From Rhizophagus sp. LPA8_4_AMF (taxonomy: Eukaryota; Glomeromycota; Glomeromycetes; Glomerales; Glomeraceae), in assembly GCA_021464525.1 (NCBI GenBank), contig JADRCO010000048.1:1-63299 (forward strand): a stretch of 63,299 nt of DNA. Direction: 5' to 3'. Position 1 is the stretch's first letter. Every line of letters starts with the position of its first letter. Positions 11,911 to 24,170 of the stretch are shown piece after piece. The position numbers were made by a program, and so were the translations under genes. The notes beneath the pieces were generated by a model. That model ran no database searches and was not told where the DNA came from. It saw only the letters and a list, made by a program, of their open reading frames with translations.

Positions 11911-12587
11911 AAAACAATATTATTGTAAAATCAATTATTATAAAAACTTTTTATCTTATATTACTTATCAATAAATTAACTTTTAAAAACAATTTTTATC
12001 AAAAAAGCAAATAATAAATTTAATATTTAACAGAAATTAGTAAATTTGTATTTAAAAATGTATTTTATTAAACTAAAGTTTTATATAATTAGTTTTTTTA
12101 TTACAAAAAATATTTAAGTATTAAATTCACAAATTAGTAATTTTATAAAAAATACCAATAGCAAGATAAATATTTAGCAAACTTTAATGAAAATTTAATT
12201 ATAAGTAATTGGGCCTGCTGAACAACTTTACCTAAGGCAATTTACTTTAACTAAAAGGCCTAAATTTCGCTCTGAAATTACACTGAAATCAATATAAAAT
12301 TTGTAAAAAAAATACTGTTAAATTCTTAAAATAAACATATAAATCTTGTTTTATAAAGTAAAAATATTTATAAAAAATCGTTAAAATAATAATCTTTACA
12401 TTGGTAGTAAAAATTATAGCAAAATACAATTACTGAATTACTGAATCTATGCATTCCGCAATTTTAGTGATTGATTTATTCTTTTAAGTAACTTTTTAAG
12501 AGATGGTAATGCACAATTAAATGATCAGATCACGTGTAGTGAAAAATTATTTGTGAAACTGAAAAATCATTTATAAATTGCTTAAAA

Positions 12588-14195
12588 ATGAAATCATCTT
12601 TAGTATTAGTGCGTGAACAGGTTGAACTGCCTGAACAGCCAAAAGACTCTCTTTACAAAGGACTTCTTAGTTTTCTTCACAGAATGGCAAGGCTATGGAT
12701 CCATATCGAGAATGAACCAAGATCTGAAAAATTTTGTGTTGCAAGGAGAAATCCAGAGCTTGACGAAATTGACTTAAATAATATCAGCTCTCAACTTTGT
12801 GAAATAGAACTTCTTAAAAATGTTCAACCAAGAAAACTTGATTTCTTTAGATACAGTGACTGTATCACACCTCTTCCTCTGGATACCCTTATTAATACTT
12901 TGAATACAACTGGCACAGATTCGCTTGTTGTACGTTACCCATTTTCTAATTCACAAAATAATTTTTGAAGTATTTTGTTACACCTCTATATCTCATGCTC
13001 ATGTTTTTCTTCCATCTGTAGTTGTTGTTTGCTGCAATTTATTCACATTATGGTTCAAAGAAATTTATCCACACAATAGTGGTCTTTGGTACCTTATATG
13101 TAACGAAATTGAAAAGAAATGGGAAACCTTGAATTCAGCGAACTCCCAATATTTTTTTGTGTATAGTCAAGATAAAAAGAAAAGCAAAGAGATAGAGATC
13201 AAGAACGAGTTTGCGCTTAATAATGTAGTAGAAAAAATTACACCTCCAGAAGGCAGTAATGAACGCGCAATCAGTCTTTCTATTCAAATTAGAGGTATAA
13301 ATTATTATACTAAATATAGCAGTTATATGAATTCTCATTTATTTTCTTTCCTTTATAGGTAAGAAAGCATATGGTGACTGGGAAATAGGTGAAATTCTTA
13401 AAAAATTTTTGCATCAGGAGAGATCTTTCATAGCCGATATTCGTAAATTTAAAATAGGTACATTTTTCATTTGAGTGGCCATGATTTGGTGCTGTGGTTT
13501 ATGGTTTCTCATATGATTTTTTGTATTGCAGATGAACTTCAAGACCCAGATCCTTCAATTACTAGAGAGGAGTTCAAATTACTTATTGATGAACTTGAGA
13601 AAAAGAAATGTACTTTCAAATCTGTTATCTGTAATGTATCAACCTGCTGAGAGTTCATTTCTGCTTTTATGACTACAGCTGTAAAACATGTTCAATCAAT
13701 AGAAGAAAATAGTGGCTTGATAGAACCTACGGTTATGGTCTTACTAACTATACTGTTTACATTGAGAGTATAATTGCATTAGTTGCAGAAATTAAAAAAG
13801 AAGATTTTGAGAAAGGAGCCGCTCAGAATATTGTGCAAATATGCAGTGCTGTAGAGGTCAGAATATTATTATTATTTTTTTGTTATTATCATATGAAACA
13901 ATATATTTTTTTTATAGGCATTAACAAAAAAGCGTAGAATAAATGAAATAATGATGATGGTAATATTCCAATTCTTATGTATGGAATTGTGACAAATGCA
14001 TTACAATGGTATTTTATTCGATAGGCTGGCTCTTCAGAGGATCCAATAGTAAAAGTGTCTGGTCTACATCAATGTGAATTTGATAGTGAAAATATGGAAT
14101 AAGCAAAGAAAATTATTGGTTATATTACTTCTATTTTCATACAACAAGTCCGTGGTTTGGAAGATGACTCATCACATCCTCGAATTAATTAATAA
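12588..14195 (+). pseudogene. Fossil of a Crinkler-type, PD-(D/E)XK-like nuclease gene
   Basis: Several coding blocks separated by intron-like gaps run in order along the plus strand. An N-terminal part ends with DSLVVRYPFS, a middle part holds KAYGDWEIGEILKKFL, and a C-terminal part has YTVYIESIIALVAEIKKEDF followed by GAAQNIVQICSAVE. The pattern D...E-x-K followed by a glycine/glutamine-rich helix resembles restriction-nuclease-like domains found in fungal Crinkler-type and related proteins; this assignment is from memory of the pattern and moderate. The gene is broken in several places and is best seen as a relic. It lies inside the TIR-bounded 6.67 kb block, upstream of the TGA-rich gene and in the same orientation. 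Confidence 0.55.
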
Positions 14196-14373
14196 GAGAC
14201 GCTGTACATGTTTATTTTACTTTGATTATAATTTGATATTATAAAAAAAATAAGCAAAGAGTTAATCTGAATGTAAAAAGAATTGCATATTAATATTTGT
14301 ATATAATACTGTATGTACACTTAACAGAAAAAAAGCTAAAAAATAATAAAATGAATATATTGAAATAAGTATT

Positions 14374-15307
14374 ATGACTAACTCCCTATATTCTCTAATC
14401 AAAAAAATTAGCCAGCAAAAAGGCAAAAAATTAAAAATTATTTGTAATATTAATGATATTGTAAGGCCTATGAAATCATCAGCTATTTATGGAGTTTCTA
14501 AAAAAGACATTCCTTTTAAAAAATATCATGAGATTTTTTGAGAAAAAAGAGATTACGAAAATAAAGATGGTGTCCAAGGAGCTGATAATGCAAACAAACA
14601 AAAGATTAAAGAATCTATCAAGAGATTTGAAGATTATCAAAAGGAACGAGGAGAATTAAGAAAAACTATTGCAGATAAAAAATTATATGAACATAAATGT
14701 TCAGAACTAGAAAAAAAGTACATGGGAAACTCAGATTATCTATCCAATAGACCTTTTACTACTGTTGCAGCAGATTTATTAAGAGAAAAAAATCTAGTTG
14801 AAGAAATAGTTTTTGGAATCGCTTCTTGAACTAAAGAAAAACAAAATCTTCCATCTGTGCTTAACAAAGTTAGAATAGATGAATTTACAGAAAGTTTTAA
14901 AAGATTTAGTGAAAGCTTTTTTATAAATGGTGATAATCAAAGAATTGCCGATTACTGAGAAAGAGCAATGATTATACGTCCTGATTTTGATAGGTATTTG
15001 AATTCTTACTTTAGATCCTGGTAATGTGAGCGAAGAAGCTTTTAAGCTTATTTATAATAATTGTAAATCAGATAAAATTTTTATCCTTCCTGAATACGCA
15101 TGTAATAAAAAACATTCATCTAAAAAGAATGTTCATTTAGTAAAAAACGAAATTAGTAACTTGAAAAATGAAGATTTTATTATTCAAAAACAACAACCAA
15201 AAGAGTCTAATGGGAATAGAGATAAAATAACTTTTTATTCTTATAGGCTTATTACTTCAATTATTTTATTTTGAATCTATTTAATAATTAAAAACCCAAA
15301 AAAATAA
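14374..15307 (+). pseudogene. Bacterial-like gene written with TGA as tryptophan (genetic code 4), one frame change
   Basis: From ATG at 14374 a frame runs to a TAA at 15022-15024 with no TAA or TAG inside but TGA at 14539, 14827 and 14956. Near 14990-15000 the coding frame shifts by one and continues through two more TGA (14999, 15272) to TAA at 15305. Every TGA sits where tryptophan is plausible (HEIF-W-EKRDYE, FGIAS-W-TKEK, IADY-W-ERAM, IILF-W-IYLII), and there is not one TGG in the gene. Codons are AT-rich, AGA-dominated and there is no intron. The C-terminus is a hydrophobic membrane-like segment. An N-terminal stretch, KIICNINDIVRP, loosely resembles a HAD motif I with Asn for Asp; weak. 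Likely source: a Mollicutes-related endobacterium of the fungus, which uses this code; a mitochondrial or mitochondrial-plasmid origin is the alternative. It would not be translated correctly by the nuclear code. Confidence 0.65.
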
Positions 15308-15317
15308 ATCATTATTT

Positions 15318-16344
15318 TTACCATCTTGTATATCCACTCTTTGCTTTCAAAACATCACTAATTTTCTCTGGTATTGTGTTAATCAACTTTATACATAATT
15401 CCAAAGAGGTTTCATTCCAAATATTTTCAATACATTTCCAAAGAGCTTTTTTATTTCTTATTTCAATATTCAGATTTCTAAGTCGTTGATCCACATTGTT
15501 CCACAAATGTTTAATTGGATTGAGATCTGAAGATTGTGGAGACCAGAAAAGAACTTTAATATTATTATTCACAAACCATTTTTAAGTAAGTTTTGCCATA
15601 TGTTAGGATCATTATCTTGTTGAAATATAATAGTTTGAGGATTTAAATTGTAATATTCTAATGTTTATAAGAAATCATCTTCTAAAATTTGACAATAAAG
15701 TTCTTTATTAAGTTCTCCTTCTATTCAATAGAGATACCCAACCTCTAAATAAGTAAAACATCTCCACACAAAAATACTCCCTCCACCAAATTTTACAGTA
15801 GGTTTGACATGTTAACTTTGGAGTTGTTCACCAGGTTTTTTCCAACAATAACTCCTGCCATCTGATCCAAAAATCTGAAATTTTGACTCATCAGACCAGA
15901 CAACTTTTTTCCAACCTTCTACTGTCTAATATTGATATTTTTTAGCAAAAATTAACTGAGATTTGCAATGCTTTTAGGCTTCTTTTGCTTTGCTCTTGAA
16001 TATAATCCATTTCTTTTGAGTACTCTGCAGATTGTATTGGTACTTACTTCTATTTTTTCATTCACTTTTAATAATCTTTTGACATCAATAGCAGTGATAT
16101 AGTCATTACTCATTATCCACCATATAATTGTTCGTTCATTTTGTTTAGTTAAAATGAATAGACGTCCTATTCTTTTCTTATTTTTAACACTTCCAGTTTC
16201 TTTATACTTTTTTTTCAATCTAAAAATAAAGATGTGATTAATATTATTGCCAAGTTTTTTTGCAACTTTGTGATTACTATAACCCTCTTTGAGTAAAGTA
16301 ATTGTCTGAACTCTTTTTTTAATAATTATGGTATTTTTAGGCAT
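15318..16344 (-). pseudogene. Tc1/mariner transposase, inactive
   Basis: Start taken as ATG at 16344 (MPKNTIIIKKRVQTITLL). The N-terminal part (16344-15952) has the paired-like HTH: LLKEGYSNHKVAKKLG, then a GRLF box and a second HTH region ending RVLKRNGLYSRAKQKKP. The catalytic core follows: VVWSDESKF (first Asp) near 15890, FQQDNDP (second Asp) near 15615, and WSPQSSDLNPIKHLW near 15540. The third catalytic acid is changed: NPIKHLW instead of NPIENLW. Several in-frame stops of the kind produced by C-to-T change (CAA/CAG/CGA to TAA/TAG/TGA) interrupt it. Its stop lies only 10 bases from the stop of the convergent TGA-rich gene. No closely placed terminal repeats were found around it, so the outer repeats at 11819 and 18485 may be its own ends. 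Confidence 0.85.
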
Positions 16345-16444
16345 ATTTTTTTGATAAAAATGATTATTGAAAATGTATGCTAAGTAAAAAATTTTGCGAT
16401 TAAAAAAATAACATACCGTATTTATAACAGAATATAACTTCACA

Positions 16445-18394
16445 AACCAATCATTTGGTTAAACTATTACTGTATTTACAGTATTGATCACTAATAGATG
16501 GTAGTTTTTAAGCAATCTTTTTCAAATTCACACAGTACTAAGTTTGAATTGTAAATCCAATGTTCACAATCACATGATATGTTTACCAAAATACCCATTT
16601 CTAAAAAAATTAAAAAAAGAAAGCTCACTTATATTTCTGTGAAAATTATTAAAGAAATATATTAGAAATTAAAAAGATTATGGTGAAAAAAGAAAGTAAC
16701 AAACAAAACTTATAAATCTTGTATTTACTCTAATCCAAAATTAAGAGAAATCTTTAGCAAATATCTGAGTAATGTTATTTACTTTACAATTACAATTAAC
16801 CAATCAAAAATGAGTAAATAAAATTAGTTTGTCAACCAAAAGAAACTAAATTTAACTAAAGACAGTTTATTCTTGTTTAACCAAGATATCAGTACTATTT
16901 AACAATTTTAAAATATTGGTTCAAAAAATTAAGTAGAAGTTTAAAGTAAAAAATATTGATCATTGTAATATATACTGTATTTTGTATTTTATATACAGTA
17001 ATACAAGTCTCATGAATTTCATTTTTTTTACATACTAATGAAAATATAAAATTCTTCTTCTGAGTAAAGTTTACTTAATCAATTTTAGACTTTTAGTTTC
17101 AAATCTACCTGGTAAAAGAGTAGAGATTATCACTCCACTCTTTTTAGAGAACATAAAATACCTCCTTTGTAATTTCTTAAAAAGATAAGTATAGTGATTT
17201 ATTCTTATCGTAAAATTATTAAAGAAAAAAATTTTTTCATATGTAAATTTTTCTTTTTAAACGTAAAAGAGGCATTTTCTCTATTATTTTTATATTATTT
17301 ACAATATATCCTCTTATGCTAAGAGAGATTATAGCGAGGAAAATTTATGGGTTTCATAGGTAGTACTTTATTTAAAAGAAAAATACATATGATATGAAGA
17401 AAACAACTCTGCTTCTATTTTAAATCCTATTATAGTTGTTATTTTTTAATATTTTGGGCTTTGATTTGAGAATTTTAAGCAAAAAAAAAGTTAAAGTTTG
17501 GTTGGATTTTGAAAAAGGTATAAAAAAGAATCATCTATGAAACTATCAAACCCCTTACACAAGATTTCATCATAAAGCAGTTGATAGCAGTTTCAATATT
17601 TTCTGATTATAATTTCTAATAAAAGTGGTCAAGATCTTTATTTAATATTAAAACTCATATCAAAGAATTCAATACAGATAATGTTATTTTCTTGAAAGGT
17701 AAATTTATCATGTGCACAATATTTAGTATACGTTTTCTGCTGCTTATTTTTTTGTTTTTATTGTTTGTATTTTTCATCTTGATTTTTTTCCTTTTAAGTT
17801 AAACGTAATATTAATCAAAGTGATAGAAAATGTGAATTTGATACCATGTTTGAGTGTGATGATGTCCCCAGCAAATCCTCATGTATTTTTGTAATCATTT
17901 TTATATTATAAAATGATTTTACTTGCTACTGGATTAAATTTTTTGCAAAATATAAAATGTTGCATCTTAATAATAAATTTACATATTATCTCATTATATA
18001 ATAGATTTTTTTTTAAATTCTAACCGAACATAATTATGTTTTTGTTTCTCTAATAGTTAATTAAATATGATATATTGATTAAAAAAATAGCATTTTTTTT
18101 ATTTATTTTCTTTTGCAAAAAAAAAAATGGGTTGTAGTAAAATCCATTTCTGACTAAACTTCAATTTGAACGTTTATTATCTGATCTGTATTGTATGTGT
18201 TATCACTGGCTAAAATAATTTTTACGATACAGCATATTATATACTGTAGAAAATATTGTGACAATTAATAACTGACAAAAATAATGTACCAGCAATTTTT
18301 AATTAAATGTCACGTAATTGAAAAAGTATGTTAATTAATTCATTTAAAATTTATAATGTTCTATTATATTATGTAATAAATTATTTATTTAATT
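16445..18394. other. AT-rich interior of the 6.67 kb block, coding debris only
   Basis: No intact gene. Short coding-like scraps occur near 17480-17560 and 17800-17880 (CEFDTMFECDDVPSKSS) but neither extends. A partial look-alike of the outer terminal repeat (CAAAAATAATGTACCAGC) lies near 18276-18293. Confidence 0.4.
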
Positions 18395-18485
18395 AATAAA
18401 TTATTTTAATTAGATTTAATTTGATGCTAATATATGAAACTAATGGTTAACAATAATGGGAGTGCATTATATTTGGAAGCTACTG
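18395..18485 (-). repeat. Right terminal inverted repeat of the 6.67 kb block
   Basis: Inverted partner of 11819-11910; ends ACTG directly before TA at 18486-18487. It lacks a 4-base stretch present in the left copy and differs at a handful of other positions. Confidence 0.8.
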
Positions 18486-19312
18486 TATGTTATTATATTG
18501 TATACTTACTTTTCTAACATATTTTTTAATAAAGAAATTAAATAATTAAATTCATTAAATTTATTTATAAAATAAAGTTTTAGTATTTTATCATTATATA
18601 ATTTTTTAATAAAATAGTCTAATACATTAATATAAAAATAATAACTAAACTATAGTAATATAATTATTCTATAAACCAACTGTTATTTCTATCAGAATTC
18701 TATATGTATATTATTGGTAAGTATATTTAACTATATATATAGGTAAGTATATGAAAGCATACAACTGTTCTTAGCTAAGTGGCCCTATATTTTAAGTCAA
18801 GAAACTTAAGAACCTGCTTAATATATAATTATTGTATAGATATAAATTTATAATAATTTTTTAATACATTAATTTCTGTTAATATAATTTAAAAGATAAT
18901 TTTATTATTATTTTATTTTAATAAAAAAAATCTTAAAATTTAAAATTTAATAAATAAAATTATATTTATTAAATTATAATTTATTTTTTAATATATTTAT
19001 ATATAATATATAAATTTTTAGTATAAAATTGCTATAAATTGCTAAAAATGATTTTTGTAATTTTTAATAATATATAATTTGTCATATAACTCATATAATA
19101 TCATACCCTTTTTATTTCTATTTTTACTATATATTTTAGGAACTTAGCTTTTTTTCAATATTGAAGATCATTCAAAATTATTTTCCAAAAATTTTGTTTT
19201 TATATTAAAATAATTACAATGTATTCTCTATTATTTCTGTATAGTAAATATATATTTTGTTTATTTTTACTTTTTCTTCAGATTTTTCACCTTTACTGCC
19301 TAAACTATGTGA
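18486..19312. other. AT-rich DNA, no gene seen
   Basis: Low-complexity A/T sequence; no open frame with protein-like composition. Confidence 0.5.
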
Positions 19313-19918
19313 GGTAAGTGCTGAACAAAGGGATCAAATAGTTAAAAAATTTTTTTAAATAACAAATATATTGAATTAAATGATCAAATTTGAATTTATT
19401 TTACTTAATTGCTAATTCACATATGAATCAAACACTTTTATAATATAAAGTTAGGGGAAACTTAATTAAACATTATCTTGTGATCAAATAATTGGATTTC
19501 AATAAACTTTTTTTTGTTTTGTAACTTTCAATATTCATTTTAAAATAAAAAAAGTTTGTTAAAATTGAAGTAGTAGATCATGAGATAATTGCAAAAAAGC
19601 AATTTTTTAATGATGGATAGATTCCAAATTTTAAATCTGGTTTTCCTGTAAAAAAATCATTGTTTGCAATTATTTTGTAATTTATCAGTCCAATTTTAAT
19701 GATTATTTTTTTATTTTAAAGAGGATATTGAAAATTACAAAATAAAAAAAAGTTTATTGAAATCCAATTACTAGATTATAAAATAAAATATAATTAAATT
19801 TGCACAAATATTATATAGTAATTTTAATAATTTGTGTCTGATTCATACGTGAATTAGCAATTAAGAACTTTTTTTTGAAAAAATTTTCAATGTGATCCCT
19901 TTTTTCAGCATTTATCCT
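19313..19918. mobile_element. Foldback element with arms of about 220-240 bases
   Basis: The left arm (about 19313-19555) and right arm (about 19700-19918) are inverted copies. Shared blocks in order: AGTGCTGAACAAAGGGATCA, TTAATTGCTAATTCAC, TATGAATCA, AATTGGATTTCAATAAAC, TTTTGTAA.TTTCAATAT. The loop is about 150 bases with no coding signal. The whole could fold into one long hairpin. Exact ends and target duplication were not resolved. Confidence 0.7.
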
Positions 19919-20119
19919 ATATGTTCTATTCTATTTAACTGGTGATTTATTTCTGATGAATATTTTGACTTAAATATTAAAGATGAAGAAATAGTGTCTC
20001 ATCTTTATGCTTTTCATAATAGTTATTTTTATATTTTTTCACTTTCACTGTATTAATGTAATGCTTACTGGATATTAACTGAAAAGAAAATTTCTCATTC
20101 TCATAATAAACACCTTTTT

Positions 20120-20722
20120 ATGTACAGTATCTGATAATGCTGCTATTACTTCCAATATAGCTACTTCTGTCTTAGGGTATCAATTTTCCTGATATAGTCT
20201 CTTCCTATTTTGCTGTTCATCCATCTCCTGTAGGTCTCAATTCTAATATTCTAGCATTTATATTTTCTGATAATTTGAAGATATATCATAAAGAAGATAT
20301 TTCTGACTTATTTTCTTTTAATCCTCACCATTTCAAAGTTGGATTAATCAATTCTATTACAGTTAACCCTCTATATAGCGAACCCTTGATATAGTGAATT
20401 TTAAGTACACTTATAATTAATTTATCTTCGTTATAGCAAAATAACCAATCAAATTGCTTAAAATCTTTACTATAGCCCTATAGCGAAGTTGAAGTTTAGA
20501 ACTTAGGGTTCATTATATAGAGGATTGACTGGTATCAATAGATATCTTTATAATATCAGAATGAAACTTACTACCACTGAAATTAAATTTCTTTCTAATT
20601 ATTTAGATGTAGGTATTACACCTGTTAATTTCTATTATTGCAATCATATTAATATTACCTTCAAACTAATTGCCACTCCTTTTAATTATATTATTAGTAA
20701 AAAAAAGAAAAACTGTAAATAA
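20120..20722 (+). pseudogene. Decayed coding stretch interrupted by a pogo-like MITE
   Basis: Before the MITE a frame reads FPDIVSSYFAVHPSPVGLNS ... NPHHFKVGLINSITV; after it another reads RYLYNIRMKLTTTEIKFLSN and ends at TAA near 20722. Composition is protein-like, unlike the flanking A/T tracts, and the two halves meet at the MITE ends. I do not recognise the protein. The MITE insertion presumably post-dates the open frame. Low certainty that the halves were one gene. Confidence 0.35.
20360..20531. mobile_element. 172-base pogo/Tigger-like MITE
   Basis: Left end CAGTTAACCCTCTATATAGC and right end (minus strand) CAGTCAATCCTCTATATAAT are inverted repeats of 27 bases with four differences. 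TA precedes the left end; the right end is followed by GTA. The motif CAGT..(A/G)CCTCTATA is typical of pogo-type terminal repeats. No coding capacity. Confidence 0.8.
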
Positions 20723-23700
20723 GAAAAAGAAAAAAACTAAAAAAAAAAGCAAAAGACCTTTAATCATCATTTTTTTAATATTCTTTTTTCATTAACTTCA
20801 AAATATTTATGTAAATCCTTCTTTTATTTGACATATTACTGATCTTTATACTCTTATCTCTGATTCAGATAATGATTACGATTCAGATAATGCCCCTTTT
20901 ACTCTACTTTGATGAAGAGTTTTTTTCTATCATCTTAATTTTTTTCATTCTAATGTACTCTCTTCAGCTTTATCTATTTTATTTTTTAAACATTTTGATC
21001 TTTTTTATTAGAACTTTAAAGTTTTCTCTTTTGTTCTTCCTAATTTTACAATAATTTATATTGATATATATTAATGTTTCTGTATATTTTATTTCAGATG
21101 AAAGATTTCTATCACTTTTATTCTTATTTTTTTAACTTCTGTGATTTCTTATTCTTGTTATTTACAAATTTCAAGAACTTATGTCATTTTTTCTATTATA
21201 AATTTTTCTGATATACCAATAACCTGAATTGCTTTAGATATTTATTTGAATTCCTTTCAGATTGATTTCTTGATTTTTACTTTTAAACTATTTTTTATAT
21301 ATTTCATAATTGTTTATTTATAGTTTAATTAGAAGTAATTTATTTTTTCTTATTAAGTATTTCTCATTAGTATTTATTTTTTATTACACTTTTGGTATTA
21401 TTTTTTATTTTTATATTATTAGTTTAACAGTCCCAGCTAGTTTTTTCTATTTAATTTAAATTGAATAAATTATAGAGGGTTTATTGGACATATCACTCTG
21501 AAATTTATAAATTATTTTTTAAGTTGAGAAATAATAGGTAGTAGAAGTAGAGATTTTGTATTTTGGTATATAGAATTTTTAGTAGATTTATTTTTTAATA
21601 CATTTTTAATCTCTTATTATAATATGTGTTTCTTTAATTATTTTAATAAAATTGCAGCTATTAAAAAAAAGCTTTTTTTTTTGTATAATTCTATATTTTA
21701 ACATATAGTGTAATTTCTACCTTATCTTTAATATACTCTTAATCTCCTATTATAAATTATATTTCTTTATTTTCAATAAAGTTGCAGCTGTATTAAAAAA
21801 ATTTTTTTTTGTATAAAAACCCTATTTGTTATCCTATAGCTTTATCTCAATTTTATAATTCTGCCCAAAATTTCCTTTTTTGTGCAATTAAGTAAAATTA
21901 TATAATCCAAAAAGGCAATTTATATCAATTATTTAATTTTAGTTAAAATTAAAAATCATGTAATACTGATAACGATTGCTACCAGCAATAAATAACAAAC
22001 TCCTTAATTATATAGTAAAAAATTATATAATTATCCTGCCAAATTTGAATCAAATATTTATGAGCAAATAAAATTAATATAGTTATAAGAAAAAAAATTA
22101 GTATAGAATTCATAAAAAGCTTAGTCAAATTTTAATCCTACTTACAAATAGTCAATAGCTAACAAAATGGCTAATAAATAGAAAATATAATTATATAATA
22201 AAACTTTATTTATACAATCTTAGATATAATTATACAAAAAAATTTATAAGATATAAATCATATAATTATATAAGATGTAATTATATAAAAGTTTAACTAC
22301 TAATTGTTAATTTTTTTTATTACTAATAAATAAAGCTAAAATACTTTGAATAAAAAATTTGAACTATTACCAATTTAGTAGGTTTAAAATTATTTTAAAA
22401 AATGCATTTTTTTATTCCAATTTTTTTTTACTTTATTTAAAAATTTATATATTTATAAATTATTAAAATTGCTAAAAAGTAATTAAAAATAGCATTAATA
22501 AAATAATTAATTACCTTTTAATAATAGAAAAAAACTAAAAAATAATTTGTCATAAATTTATAAATAAATAATTAATAAATTAATAACTATATATGTATTT
22601 ATTATAAATTAAACTAACTGAATATAAAATAAGTTTTCATTATTATTTAACTTATTATAATTATGCTAATTTAGTAATATCAGTTATATATATCAATAGC
22701 ATGTTATAATAACCATAATTTATAAATTATGTAATTAAAAAAAATAAATATATAAAAATATTGTTTAATTTTTTTTATGACAAATAAAAACTTTAAAATT
22801 TATACACTTGGATATTATCAGTTATGTATTTATTATATTAAATTGTCATCAGCTTGTCATGAGATATAAACAATCTCCTTTATAAGTTTAGCAATCTGCT
22901 TAAAGCATACAAATCTATCTTTAATAAGATGGATTAAATTTATTATATTATAAAAGATATGAAGAGTCAAAAAATTACGTGTGTAAAGAATTCTAGTTGA
23001 TTATTTTACTAAGATAATGTCTTTTTTCTCCTAATGTACATTTATTTAATGTTATACCGAATATTTCGTTAGTTTATCGCTTTCCTGGGTGATTAAAAAA
23101 AAAATTTATCGTAAATGTGAATACCTTCTATATCGTAAGTTTTTTTTTTCGTGGCACATTTGGCTTAGCCTAATTGACTAATTGGGCCTAGATATTGGCA
23201 GTACGACTTGTTTGCAGTGCAGCTAGGGATGGGGGTTAATTAACCGTTACGCGGAATTTTATGAGATTTGTACAGTATTACTAATGTAAAATTCGCACAG
23301 ATCCCGATAATTCCTGCAAATTCCATGGGAATGCGCATTATCAAGTTCTTGCTTAAGAAAGTGGAAATATTATAATCAACTACGCATTGTACATTTATTT
23401 TACTTTCAGAATCATATCGCTGTTATAAACAAAAATTAAAGAGCCAAAAAGCAACGCGTTTAAAAATATAACAAACTTAATTACGGGATCTATAATACAT
23501 TAAATCTTAATAATCTTATTGTTGGAATTTAATATAGCTCCATTGTTAACTAATATTGTTTAGCCCTGATTGCACTGTGTTTGCGGGGTAAAAATACCGG
23601 TAATTCTAAATAGGGATTCCCGTTTAATTTTAGACCGCGATAATGAGCCTGTAAAACATGTTTATTATCGTATGATAAAAGTACAATAACAGATTTATTT

Positions 23701-24170
23701 AAACTTTAATTTCTAAATTACTTCATTTCCTGTACAAAATTAAAAAATTTCATTTATTTATAGTTATAGAACAAGTATAAAAACAAAGCAAAAACCATTA
23801 TTCGATGACACAATTTTTGTGCATGCGAAGATTAAAGAAAATCATGTGTTACACTCTTGTGGTTTTCTATTTTTAGATTCCGAAATGATTGTAAAATTAA
23901 GTTAGAGAGTTAATTGTGAATCCTTATTTAGGATAAAGCCTTTTAACGAAAAAAAATGTAATTTCTTCATAGATTCAATCGGAGATTCTGTTAGCCTAAA
24001 AATAGTATCGCATGCTATCGTTGACGAGATCTTTTTAATTAAGAATCATACGGCCAATCCTTAGAAACTTAATTTATTTATAAATTGACATTGAATTGGC
24101 CTAAAAAACTAAAAAATTTTTTTTTATAAAGAAAAAAAATAATAATAGTAATAATAACGTCTTTCCAATA
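20723..24170. other. AT-rich DNA with degenerate repeats, no gene seen
   Basis: No supportable gene. A direct repeat of about 130-base spacing (CTTATTATAA...TTGCAGCT.TTAAAAAAA...TTGTATAA) is visible at about 21610-21690 and 21740-21820. Bases 23150-23650 are less A/T-rich than their surroundings but contain no recognisable frame. Confidence 0.4.

Larger units (their letters stand above)
11819..18485. mobile_element. 6.67 kb block bounded by about 90-base inverted terminal repeats with TA target duplications (Tc1/mariner-like)
   Basis: The left end begins CAGTGGTTTCCAAAAATAATG (first bases at 11819-11822) and the right end, read on the minus strand from 18485, begins CAGTAGCTTCCAAATATAATG-like sequence. 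They align for about 90 bases with few differences, including TTATTGTTAA, CATTAGTTTCATAT and TTAGCATCAAATTAAAT. TA lies directly outside both ends (11817-11818 and 18486-18487), as for Tc1/mariner insertion. Inside are a decayed nuclease-like gene, a TGA-rich bacterial-looking gene and a dead Tc1/mariner transposase. Ordinary Tc1 elements are below 2 kb, so this is either an element that captured cargo, a nest of insertions, or two related short elements in opposite orientation. The ends are well supported; the single-element reading is inference. Confidence 0.6.
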
